Source: Agromyces flavus
Lineage (GTDB): Bacteria; Actinomycetota; Actinomycetes; Actinomycetales; Microbacteriaceae
Length of the DNA stretch: 64,000 nucleotides
Reading direction: 5' to 3'
NCBI RefSeq assembly: GCF_900104685.1
Contig: NZ_LT629755.1
Span: 248,001-312,000, forward strand
Shown here: positions 35,723 to 43,656 of the stretch, piece by piece
How positions within the stretch are numbered: the stretch's first letter is position 1
Layout: every line of letters begins with the position of its first letter
Position numbers and translations under genes: made by a program
The notes under the pieces: generated by a model
Seen by the model: the letters and a program-made list of their open reading frames with translations, nothing else
What the model was told of the DNA's origin: nothing
Databases searched by the model: none

Positions 35723-37527
35723 GCACCGTGACCGGCGTGCAGGGCGAGGAGCGCCATGAGTACACCAAGGCGGAGTCCCGCTGGCTCCGGGCGCGCAGCC
35801 TGCGCCTGCTGGGCTCGCTGCTGCGTCCGCTTCGGCCGCAGCTGTGGCTCACGCTGGCCATCGTGCTGGTGTCCACGGGCGCGCAGGTCGCCGGTCCGGC
35901 GATCATCGCCTACGGCATCGACCGCGGTCTGCCGGCGCTGCTGCAGCAGGACTGGCTGCCGGTCGGCCTGGCCGGTGTCGCGTACCTGCTGACCGGCACG
36001 GTCGGCGCCTTCCTCATCGCGTGGTACATCCGGTTGGCCGCGCGCGTGAGCCAGGCGGTGCTCATCGACCTGCGGACGCGCGTGTTCCTCCACACGCAGA
36101 AGCTGTCGTTGGAGTTCCACGAGTCGTACACGTCGGGACGCATCATCTCGCGGCAGACGAGCGACCTCGACGCGATCCGCGAGCTGCTCGACGAGGGCAT
36201 CAACCAGCTCGTCCGCGGCGTGCTCTACATGGTGTTCACGGCGATCGCGCTCGTGTGGCTCGACTGGCTGTCGGGCCTCGTGCTCGTCGCGACGCTCGTG
36301 CCGCTCGCGCTGCTCACCCGGTGGTTCCAGATGCGGTCGCAGCGGCTCTTCCGGCGCTCGCGCGTGGCCAGCGCGACGCTCATCGTGCAGTTCGTCGAGA
36401 CCATGACGGGCATCCGCGCGGTGCAGGCGTTCCGCAAGGAGCGTCGCAACGAGCGCGAGTTCGGCGCGCTCACCGAGGAATACCGCGACGTCAACGCGCG
36501 CGTCCTCGGCCTCTTCGCGGTCTACAACCCGTCGCTCGCACTCATCGGCAACGTCGCGGTCGCGGCGGTGCTGTTGATCGGCGGATTCCGCGTCGTCGAC
36601 GGCGCGCTCGAGGTGGGCGTGCTGCTCGCCGCGGTGCTCTACACGAAGCGCTTCTTCGACCCGATGGAGGAGCTCGCGATGTTCTACAACTCCTACCAGT
36701 CGGCCGCGTCGGCCCTCGAGAAGATCTCGGGCGTGCTCGAGGAGCAGCCGAGCGTGCCCGACCCGACCGAGCCGGTCGACCTCTGGACGGCGGACGGGCA
36801 CGTGCGCTTCGAGGGCGTCGAGTTCGCCTACACCCGCGATCGGATCGTGCTGCCGCGGTTCGACCTCGACGTGCCCGCGGGCCAGACCATCGCGCTCGTG
36901 GGCTCGACCGGCGCCGGCAAGTCCACGCTCGCCAAGCTCATCGCCCGGTTCTACGACCCGAGTGACGGCGTGGTCGAGCTCGACGGCGTCGACCTGCGCC
37001 GGCTCCACCCGAAGGACCTGCGCCGCGCGATCGTCATGGTCACGCAGGAGGCGTACCTCTTCTCGGGGTCGGTCGCCGACAACATCGCGCTCGGCAAGCC
37101 CGATGCCACGCCCGACGAGATCGTCGCGGCCGCGAAGGCGGTGGGGGCGCACGAGTTCATCGAGGGCCTCCCCGACGGGTACGACACCGACGTGAACAAG
37201 CGGGGCGGTCGCGTCTCGGCGGGTCAGCGCCAGCTGATCTCGTTCGCGCGCGCGTTCCTGGCCGACCCCTCGGTGCTGATCCTCGACGAGGCGACGTCGT
37301 CGCTCGACATCCCGAGCGAGCGGATGGTGCAGGAGGGCCTGCAGACCCTGCTGGCCGACCGCACGGCGGTGATCATCGCGCACCGCCTCTCGACGGTCGC
37401 GATCGCCGACCGCGTGCTCGTCATGGAGCACGGGCGCATCGTCGAGGACGGCTCGCCGGCCGAGCTCATCGCCGGAACGGGTCGCTTCGCGGCCCTGCAC
37501 GCGGCCTGGCGCGACTCGCTGGTGTGA
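35719..37527 (+). CDS. ABC exporter half-transporter, catalytic subunit
   Basis: 602 aa: six membrane helices (from about residue 35) then an ATPase domain with Walker [10 protein letters not shown], signature VSAGQRQL and Walker [12 protein letters not shown] with the catalytic Glu intact. Its signature has Ala for the usual second residue and would face the degenerate site of the partner, while its own Walker motifs pair with the partner's canonical SGGQ. This gives one working and one degenerate ATP site, as in known heterodimeric exporters. Coupled to the first subunit by a 4-base overlap and followed by a terminator. Confidence 0.94.
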   Translation: MSTVTGVQGEERHEYTKAESRWLRARSLRLLGSLLRPLRPQLWLTLAIVLVSTGAQVAGPAIIAYGIDRGLPALLQQDWLPVGLAGVAYLLTGTVGAFLIAWYIRLAARVSQAVLIDLRTRVFLHTQKLSLEFHESYTSGRIISRQTSDLDAIRELLDEGINQLVRGVLYMVFTAIALVWLDWLSGLVLVATLVPLALLTRWFQMRSQRLFRRSRVASATLIVQFVETMTGIRAVQAFRKERRNEREFGALTEEYRDVNARVLGLFAVYNPSLALIGNVAVAAVLLIGGFRVVDGALEVGVLLAAVLYTKRFFDPMEELAMFYNSYQSAASALEKISGVLEEQPSVPDPTEPVDLWTADGHVRFEGVEFAYTRDRIVLPRFDLDVPAGQTIALVGSTGAGKSTLAKLIARFYDPSDGVVELDGVDLRRLHPKDLRRAIVMVTQEAYLFSGSVADNIALGKPDATPDEIVAAAKAVGAHEFIEGLPDGYDTDVNKRGGRVSAGQRQLISFARAFLADPSVLILDEATSSLDIPSERMVQEGLQTLLADRTAVIIAHRLSTVAIADRVLVMEHGRIVEDGSPAELIAGTGRFAALHAAWRDSLV

Positions 37528-37533
37528 GCGGCG

Positions 37534-37567
37534 GCGGATGGCGCGGGCTCGCGCTCGCGCCATCCGC
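37534..37567 (+). terminator. terminator hairpin after the ABC exporter operon
   Basis: GCGGATGGCGCG (37534-37545) and CGCGCCATCCGC (37556-37567) are perfect 12-base arms around a 10-base loop, 6 bases after the stop codon. Confidence 0.8.
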
Positions 37568-37574
37568 TCGCTCA

Positions 37575-37651
37575 CCGTTTCAGGAACACGGAAGCTACTC
37601 AGGACGCATCGCCGGATCGCGTCCTGAGGAGCTTCCGTGTTCCTGAAACGG
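37575..37651. repeat. 33-bp-arm near-perfect palindrome between convergent genes
   Basis: Left arm 37575-37607 (CCGTTTCAGGAACACGGAAG onward to GGACGC) and right arm 37619-37651 are reverse complements with one mismatch, around an 11-base centre ATCGCCGGATC that can itself form a tiny stem. This is far longer than a terminator needs, and a normal terminator stands just before it. Its ends (CCGTT...AACGG) match those of the palindrome at 8242-8293. It looks like a member of a dispersed palindromic element. Confidence 0.85.
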
Positions 37652-37661
37652 ACAGGTGCCG

Positions 37662-38990
37662 TCAGCCGTGCGGCAGGACCACCACCGGCGTCGGCGCGAC
37701 GCCGGTGATCCCCGTCGTTGCGGCCCAGGTGTAGGCGCCCATCATGGGGGAGACGAGCAGGTCGCCGTCGGCCAGCGGCGGCAGCGGCGTGCGACGTGCG
37801 ATCACGTCGACGCGGTCGCACGTCGGCCCGGCGAGCGTGACGGGCACGCGCGTCCGCGTGAGGATGCGGCGGGTCGCGCGTTCGGCGGCGTCGTCGCCGA
37901 GCGGCTGCACGCCGAGCTCCGCGGCGGCGAAGAGCAGCGCATTCACGTCCTCAGCGGGGATGTTCGAGTACGCGCCGCGCAGGCCCTGGTCGAGATAGTG
38001 CCAGCGGCCGTCGGGTCGATCGTTCGTGCCGATCACCCGGGTGACGAGCGTCATCGCGGGAGCGGCGACGAATCGGCCGGGTTCGACGATGACGCGCACG
38101 TTCGACGGCACGGCGGCAAGGGCCGAGCGGATGCCGCGGGCGATCTCAGCGAACGGCGGGACGGGCTCGTCGTACGCGACCGGGAACCCGCCGCCGATGT
38201 CGAGCATGTCGAAGCGCAGGTCGTGACGGGCCTCGAGGTCGTGCATGAGCCGCAGCGCCGCGGCGATCGCGCGGCGCCATGGCTCGGCCGAGGTCGTCTG
38301 GCTGCCGACGTGGAACGTGAAGCCGCGCACGGGCAGGCGCGAGGCGATGCAGCGCTCGACGAGCGCGGGCGCATCCTCGGGCGTCACGCCGAACTTCGGG
38401 GAGGGGTCCGACTTCACACCGGGGTTCGGGAACGAGAGCCGGATGAGCACGCCCAGGTCGTCGCTCTTGAGGCCGGCGAACTTGCCGATCTCCGACGGGC
38501 TGTCGATGACGAAGGTGCGGATGCCGCGAAGGTACGCGCCGGTGATGTCGGCGACCGTCTTCACGGGATGCGTGTGGAGGCATCCCTCGACCGCGATGCC
38601 CTGCCGCTCGAGCAGGTCGAGCTCGCCGCGCGAGGCCACGGCGAACGATGCGCCGAACGCATGCACGGCGCGCAGCACCGCCGGGTGGGGCAGCGCGGAC
38701 GTGGCGAAGTGGATGGCGACGTGCGGCAGCGCACCGCGCAGCCGCAGCAGCTGGGTCGTGATCCGGTCGGTGTCGAGCAGGAACAGCGGCGAGCCGTGCT
38801 CGCGGACGAGTTCGGCGAGGTGCACGCGGGACGTATACGCGGCGAGTTCGCGACGCACGCGCTCACGGTGCGGCGGCAGCTCGGGCAGCGCGCCCGTCGC
38901 GAGACGGAACCGGCGGCGGTCGGTCCTGCGCGGACGCGCCGGTGCCGGGACGGCCGTCCGGTCGAGGGGGAGCGGGTGCACGATGCTCAT
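37662..38990 (-). CDS. fold-type III PLP decarboxylase homologue lacking the PLP lysine
   Basis: 442 aa, similar to ornithine/diaminopimelate decarboxylases. Most active-site landmarks remain: ASRGELDLL, FHVGSQ, the phosphate-binding DIGGGFP, VEPGRFV, the GPTCDRVDVI segment that gives the Cys across the dimer, and MGAYTWAA near the C-terminus. But the motif that carries the Schiff-base Lys (usually YAVKAN) reads FATSAL, with Ser98 (codon TCC) in the Lys position. So it may bind PLP non-covalently, have another activity or be a regulator. An N-terminal extension of about 60 residues precedes the barrel. Upstream lies a tandem 23-bp repeat. It could be an inactive relative. Confidence 0.87.
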   Translation of the reverse strand: MSIVHPLPLDRTAVPAPARPRRTDRRRFRLATGALPELPPHRERVRRELAAYTSRVHLAELVREHGSPLFLLDTDRITTQLLRLRGALPHVAIHFATSALPHPAVLRAVHAFGASFAVASRGELDLLERQGIAVEGCLHTHPVKTVADITGAYLRGIRTFVIDSPSEIGKFAGLKSDDLGVLIRLSFPNPGVKSDPSPKFGVTPEDAPALVERCIASRLPVRGFTFHVGSQTTSAEPWRRAIAAALRLMHDLEARHDLRFDMLDIGGGFPVAYDEPVPPFAEIARGIRSALAAVPSNVRVIVEPGRFVAAPAMTLVTRVIGTNDRPDGRWHYLDQGLRGAYSNIPAEDVNALLFAAAELGVQPLGDDAAERATRRILTRTRVPVTLAGPTCDRVDVIARRTPLPPLADGDLLVSPMMGAYTWAATTGITGVAPTPVVVLPHG

Positions 38991-39077
38991 GGGACTGCGG
39001 CTTCCGAGCGGGGCGCGGGTTGCGCCTGAATGAGGATGCCCAGAGCCTCGCAGGGCGGCGTGCGGCGCGGATCGGGG

Positions 39078-39123
39078 CAGTCACCCGAATACGGTCGGTG
39101 CGGTCACTCGAATCCGATCGGTG
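39078..39123. repeat. two tandem 23-bp direct repeats, candidate operator
   Basis: 39078-39100 and 39101-39123 match at 19 of 23 positions, consensus CRGTCACYCGAATMCGRTCGGTG. They abut with no spacer, about 90-135 bases upstream of the PLP-enzyme homologue start on the minus strand. A spacing of 23 bases is about two helical turns, as for a regulator binding twice. Confidence 0.6.
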
Positions 39124-39165
39124 GGAGCCCTGATCGGCCGGAAGCCGCGGCCGGACGGGTGCGGA

Positions 39166-42100
39166 TCAGTCCAGCGGCGCGCGCTCCACGCGGTCGTCGG
39201 CCTCGGGGATGCGCCGCACCAGGTCGGGCATCCACCAGACCACGTTGGCCCACGCCACGATGAACGCGGCGGCCGCGATGACGTCGGCCAGCAGGTCGGC
39301 GATGCCGATCGTGAAGAAGTCGGTGGCGAGCCAGTGCGCGCCGGCTCCGACGGCGACGGAGGCCACGGTCACCGTGATCCAATCGACGCCCCTCGTCGCC
39401 GCGACCTGCGCGGCCGTCCGGCCGATGCGCAGCCAGCCGACGGTGAGCGTGATGGTCACGGCCGCCGCGCCGACGGCGAGCACCAGGAGATTCCAGCGCT
39501 CCTCGGGCGCCAGCCACGGCGGCAGGTCGCCGACGAGGTCCCACGCGAGCTGGACAAGGGGCAGGACCCCGCCGAGCAGGCCGAACACGACGACCATCGC
39601 GATGGTGCGACGGTCGCGTCCCGGAACGGGCGTGCGACGTGCCGACGACGCCAGCCGCTTGGCGATCGCGCCGAGCACGGCCGTGACCCCGACGCAGAGC
39701 ACGATGAGCAGGAAGTTGCTCTGCAGCAGGGCGATCACGAGCGGCACGACGCTGGCCGTCGCGACGCCCGCCATCACGTAGGCCCGCTTGCGGGCGACGA
39801 TGCGCGCGGCCTCGGCGACCCCGCCGAGCTCACCGCCGATCGCCTCCGCGACGCGGCGCCAGTGCCGCTGCGTCGAGATCACGCCGGCCCAGATCGCGAC
39901 GATCGCGCCCGCGCCGACCAGGCTGAGCCCGACCAGCCAGCCGACCTCGGGCAGTTCGACGGGCTCCCACGTCAGCGGCCACGCCACGGCGGCGACGAAC
40001 GCCGCGACGAGCGCGAGCCGGGGTGGATCGAACACGGCCGGCACCGCGACCAGGAGCGGGCGCACCAGGGCGAGCAGGGCCTGGGCGATCCACCACATCC
40101 CCTTGCCGACGGGCTGGACGATGACCCGGTCGATGAGGCGCACCGTGCGCGAGGCGATCGCGAAGCGGTATGCGGGTGCGAGGTCGAGGATCGTGTCGGT
40201 TCCGGCGCGGAGCCGCTCGCGACGCGTTCGCGGGGCGCGTGCTGTCGCGCCATCCGCCGCAGCCGCACCCGCGACCGCAGCGGGCCCGGGGGCGGGTGTC
40301 ACCGGCTCGAGCGGTGACAGGCCTTCGGCCGCGACGGCCGGGTCGTCGGACTCGGCGAGCACGGCGTCCTGCAGGCGGCGCACCGCGACATCCGTCATCA
40401 CCGCCTCGGGTTCGAGCGCCGTGAAGAACCGGGCGATGCCCGCGGCGGCGTCGAGCCGGCCCCACCACCAGTCGTTGACCCGCCACGCTCGCGCGAGGAA
40501 GCCGAGGAAGTTGCCGAAGCCGTACCCGGCGAGCTTCGACTGGCGGTCGAGCGCGACGTGCTCGGACGCGCGCCGCACCTCGGCCGCGGCCCTCGCCGGC
40601 GTGATGCCCGGGGTGCGCAGCACTCGACCGAGGATCCCGTACCAGCGGTCGCGCGCGAGCGAGCGGAAGCCGCCCGGGTCGGCGGGTGCCTCGTCGACGC
40701 CGATCGCCCAGTACCGCACGTGCGACAGGGCGGCGGGGATGCCCGCCGAGTGGTACAGCGGCGGCAGGTCGGCGGCCGCCAGGGCGGTGGTCGCGCCGAG
40801 CGGGCGCCACGCCGATCCGAGCCACGCCGGCGTCAGTTGGCGCCGACCGGCTTCGGCCTCCTGTTCGACGCGCGCGGTGAGGAGCCTCAGCCGCGCGACG
40901 GCGGTGTCGAGCTGGCTCCAGATCTCGGGCGCCTTGATGCGAGCGGATGCCGCGAGCCACGTCGTGACCCACGCGTCGAAGTCGGCGCCGGTCGGGTCGG
41001 CGTCGCGCGCCGCCGCCTCGTCGGTGAGCTCGAGCACGCGCGCCGTGAGCTGGTCACGCCAGCGGATCGCCTGGGTCAGGGCGCCGTAGGCCGCCTCGCG
41101 CACCTCGGTGAGCGCGAGCCCGCGGCGCGAGCCCCGCTCGGCCGGCAGCGCCTCGAGCGCGCGGGCCCAGGCCAGCACGCAGTTCGCGGCATCCGCGAGG
41201 GCCAGCGGCGATCGGGAGACCGCCGTCGTCTCGGCGACCCTGAGCGACCCGAAGCGCTCGCTCGCGACGGCGGCGAGGCCCGTCAGTCGGATCCGGGGGA
41301 TCGGCCGGTAGCGCCGCCGTCCGGGGAGCGACGACGTGAGCTGCCAGAGGCTCGGTGCCGACACCGTGGCGGCGAGGTGCTCGGCGAGGTCGGTGCCGAG
41401 GGCGCGCACGTACGCGCGCCGCCGCTCGTGGATGGCGTCGTGCGACCAGGACGCCGCGGCGATGAGCGGGGCCGCGCTGTCGAGGCGCGCGGCGGCGACC
41501 TCGCGTTCGGCGTTGAAGCGCTCGAGCTCGGCGACCTCGCGCGCGACCGACTCGCGGCGGAACTGCCGCGACACCATCGCGCCGATCGCGCGGAAGAAGC
41601 GCGACGCGTTCGGGTCCCACTCCGTGGCGCCGCCGACGGGCGGGTCGGGTTCGGGGTCGAGGAACAGCATGACCCGGTCGGCGCGTCGATCGGACACCCG
41701 CGAGCGGGCCGAGCGGAGCGCGCGCTCGATCGGGACGTTGTCGAACACCGCGCCGTCGACGATGCGGTACGGCGTCCCGGGCTCGTCGCGGTGCGCGGCG
41801 AAGGCGAACCGCATGCCGCGCGCCTCGGCGTCCTGCGGCTCACCGGCCGCGCCCGTCGTCGAGTCGATCTGCGCGGGCTCGAAGCCGCCCGGCAGCGACG
41901 ACGTCGACCGGGCCGCGAGCGCGAGCCGCGAGAGGCTGGCGTGGTCGTCGCTCAGCCGGGTCTCGTCGAGGTCGTCGAGCCGTCGCGGGATGCGGTTGTC
42001 GAGCAGGTGCTCGTCGCTGCCGACGAAGTGGAAGTGGCCGCGCCCCTCGTTCGCATCCTCCTCGAACTCGTCGCGCGCGTCGATGACGGTCGCCGAGAGG

Positions 42101-42747
42101 TCGACGCCCGTGTACGGCGAGACGAGGTCGGGATGCCGGTCGGTCGTGTCGTAGATGTCGCGGAGCGCCGTGAGCGTCTGGGCGCGGAAGTAGTCCTCGC
42201 CCTGCATGAGCGCGAGGATCCCGCGCGCCCCGGGCGGGTGCAGCAGTCCCCAGAAACCGCCGACGCGCCCCCAGACGCGCAGGAGCCCGTCGAGGCCGGT
42301 GCCGGCGCGCTGGGCGACCGCGTACACGACCGCGTTCAGGCCGCCCGCGCTCGCGCCCGCGAGGAGGTCGAACTCGACTCGGTCGTAGCCCGCCGCGTCG
42401 AGGAACTCGGCGTACGCCTGCAGGCGGGCGAGGACCGGCGGCGTCAGCGGCCGCTCGGCCGTCTCGGGCACGAGCGCGAGGGTCTCGTCGCCGACGTCGT
42501 GGAGCCGGATGCGGCGCAGGAGGTCGAGCTCGGCGACGGCGCCTCCGATCCACACCGCGAGGCTCACGCCGCCGCGCATGGCGAGTGCCACGCGCAGGGT
42601 CCGGTTGAACGAGGGCGTGGCGCCCGGATGGCGCGCGGCGACCTCCTCGACCCGCTCGCCCGGGCGCACGACCACCACGCGCACGCGGCGCGTCGAGGTG
42701 GTGACGGGGCCTTCGGACGAGACCTCGACGGCATCGGGCAGGACCAT
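39166..42747 (-). CDS. large patatin-like phospholipase with C-terminal membrane domain (DUF3376)
   Basis: 1193 aa from the ATG at 42747, which has GAGGAG 5 bases upstream. The patatin domain spans about residues 50-450: the oxyanion GGVSLAVWIGGAV, the nucleophile Ser in LLAGASAGGLNA, and the Asp of the catalytic dyad in VDGAVFDNVPIE. A long helical middle follows, then a C-terminal region with about eight hydrophobic segments (for example LALVAAFVAAVAWPL, VGLSLVGAGAIVAIWAG, VVPLVIALLQSNFLLIVLC). This layout is the actinobacterial DUF3376 patatin family; lipid acyl hydrolysis at the membrane is the likely activity. It is divergent from the response-regulator gene. Confidence 0.9.
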   Translation of the reverse strand: MVLPDAVEVSSEGPVTTSTRRVRVVVVRPGERVEEVAARHPGATPSFNRTLRVALAMRGGVSLAVWIGGAVAELDLLRRIRLHDVGDETLALVPETAERPLTPPVLARLQAYAEFLDAAGYDRVEFDLLAGASAGGLNAVVYAVAQRAGTGLDGLLRVWGRVGGFWGLLHPPGARGILALMQGEDYFRAQTLTALRDIYDTTDRHPDLVSPYTGVDLSATVIDARDEFEEDANEGRGHFHFVGSDEHLLDNRIPRRLDDLDETRLSDDHASLSRLALAARSTSSLPGGFEPAQIDSTTGAAGEPQDAEARGMRFAFAAHRDEPGTPYRIVDGAVFDNVPIERALRSARSRVSDRRADRVMLFLDPEPDPPVGGATEWDPNASRFFRAIGAMVSRQFRRESVAREVAELERFNAEREVAAARLDSAAPLIAAASWSHDAIHERRRAYVRALGTDLAEHLAATVSAPSLWQLTSSLPGRRRYRPIPRIRLTGLAAVASERFGSLRVAETTAVSRSPLALADAANCVLAWARALEALPAERGSRRGLALTEVREAAYGALTQAIRWRDQLTARVLELTDEAAARDADPTGADFDAWVTTWLAASARIKAPEIWSQLDTAVARLRLLTARVEQEAEAGRRQLTPAWLGSAWRPLGATTALAAADLPPLYHSAGIPAALSHVRYWAIGVDEAPADPGGFRSLARDRWYGILGRVLRTPGITPARAAAEVRRASEHVALDRQSKLAGYGFGNFLGFLARAWRVNDWWWGRLDAAAGIARFFTALEPEAVMTDVAVRRLQDAVLAESDDPAVAAEGLSPLEPVTPAPGPAAVAGAAAADGATARAPRTRRERLRAGTDTILDLAPAYRFAIASRTVRLIDRVIVQPVGKGMWWIAQALLALVRPLLVAVPAVFDPPRLALVAAFVAAVAWPLTWEPVELPEVGWLVGLSLVGAGAIVAIWAGVISTQRHWRRVAEAIGGELGGVAEAARIVARKRAYVMAGVATASVVPLVIALLQSNFLLIVLCVGVTAVLGAIAKRLASSARRTPVPGRDRRTIAMVVVFGLLGGVLPLVQLAWDLVGDLPPWLAPEERWNLLVLAVGAAAVTITLTVGWLRIGRTAAQVAATRGVDWITVTVASVAVGAGAHWLATDFFTIGIADLLADVIAAAAFIVAWANVVWWMPDLVRRIPEADDRVERAPLD

Positions 42748-42914
42748 GGCGCTCCTCGGGTGGTGGCGCAGGCGCGCCGTGGTCGGGCCGCGCGCATGGG
42801 CGGGCACGCGGGATGATCCCAGCGTGGCAGACCCGGGCCTCGCGTGCATCCGGGTTCCCCCCGGTACGAGTTGTCCCCAGAACTGGGACCCGGCGCGGTA
42901 CGCCCTGCCAGGAG

Positions 42915-42920
42915 TAGCCT
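42915..42920 (+). promoter_or_regulatory. -10 box TAGCCT before the two-component system
   Basis: TAGCCT lies 59 bases before the ATG at 42980. The 232-base divergent region between the patatin gene and this operon also holds an imperfect GTCC-CAG-AA-CTG-GGAC dyad at about 42873-42889. No clear -35 was seen. Confidence 0.35.
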
Positions 42921-42979
42921 CACGAGAGGGCGGCGCATCGACGTCGAGGACTCGCGCGCGCCTTCGAGCGGAGGTGCTG

Positions 42980-43651
42980 ATGTCACAGGTCGGGGACGAA
43001 CGCGTCCTGAAGGTCGCGATCGCCGATGACGCGCTGCTGCTGCGCGAGGGCATCGCCAAGGTGCTCGAGGGCGGGGGACTCGAGGTCGTCGCCTCGGTCG
43101 GCACGGCCGACGAGCTCCTCGACGCGATCGACCAGCTCGACCTCGACGCGGCGGTCCTCGACATCCGCATGCCTCCGACGCACCGCGACGAGGGCATCGT
43201 CGCGCTCGAACGCATCCGCGAGCGCGGCGACCAGATGGGCGTGCTGCTGCTGTCGATGTACGCGACGCCCGAGTACGCGCTGCGCGTCATGGGCGCCGGC
43301 AGCGGCACGGGCTACCTGCTCAAGGAGCGCGTCTCCGAGCCGCAGACGCTCGTGCGCGCCGTGCAGACGGTGGCGTCGGGCGGCTCGGTCGTCGACCCCG
43401 AGGTCGTCGAGCAGCTCGTCCAGCGCACGCGCGCCGACGACCCGCTCGCGCGCCTGACCGAACGCGAGCGGTCGGTGCTCGAGCTCATGGCGCAGGGCTA
43501 CTCCAACGGCGGCATCGCGCAGACCCTGTTCCTGGGGCTGAAGACCGTCGAGACGCATGTCCGCAGCATCCTGCAGAAGCTCGATCTCGAGGAGTCGCCG
43601 GAGCATCACCGCCGCGTGCTCGCGGTGCTCACGCTCCTCGGCCAGAGGTAG
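42980..43651 (+). CDS. LuxR/NarL-family response regulator
   Basis: 223 aa. Receiver domain: VAIADDALLLREGIAKVLE holds the acidic pocket, the phospho-acceptor Asp is in AAVLDIRMPP, and the Thr/Ser and Lys are in LLLSMYATPEYALRVM and GYLLKERV. The C-terminal GerE helix-turn-helix is LTERERSVLELMAQGYSNGG then LGLKTVETHVRSILQKL. A GGAGG site lies upstream of the ATG at 42980. The sensor kinase follows after 5 bases. Confidence 0.95.
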   Translation: MSQVGDERVLKVAIADDALLLREGIAKVLEGGGLEVVASVGTADELLDAIDQLDLDAAVLDIRMPPTHRDEGIVALERIRERGDQMGVLLLSMYATPEYALRVMGAGSGTGYLLKERVSEPQTLVRAVQTVASGGSVVDPEVVEQLVQRTRADDPLARLTERERSVLELMAQGYSNGGIAQTLFLGLKTVETHVRSILQKLDLEESPEHHRRVLAVLTLLGQR

Positions 43652-43656
43652 GCGGC

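Noticed and set aside
42748..43308. N-terminal extension of the patatin-like protein by 187 residues
   Set aside because: It would overlap the response-regulator gene on the other strand, and the ATG at 42747 has a strong GAGGAG site.
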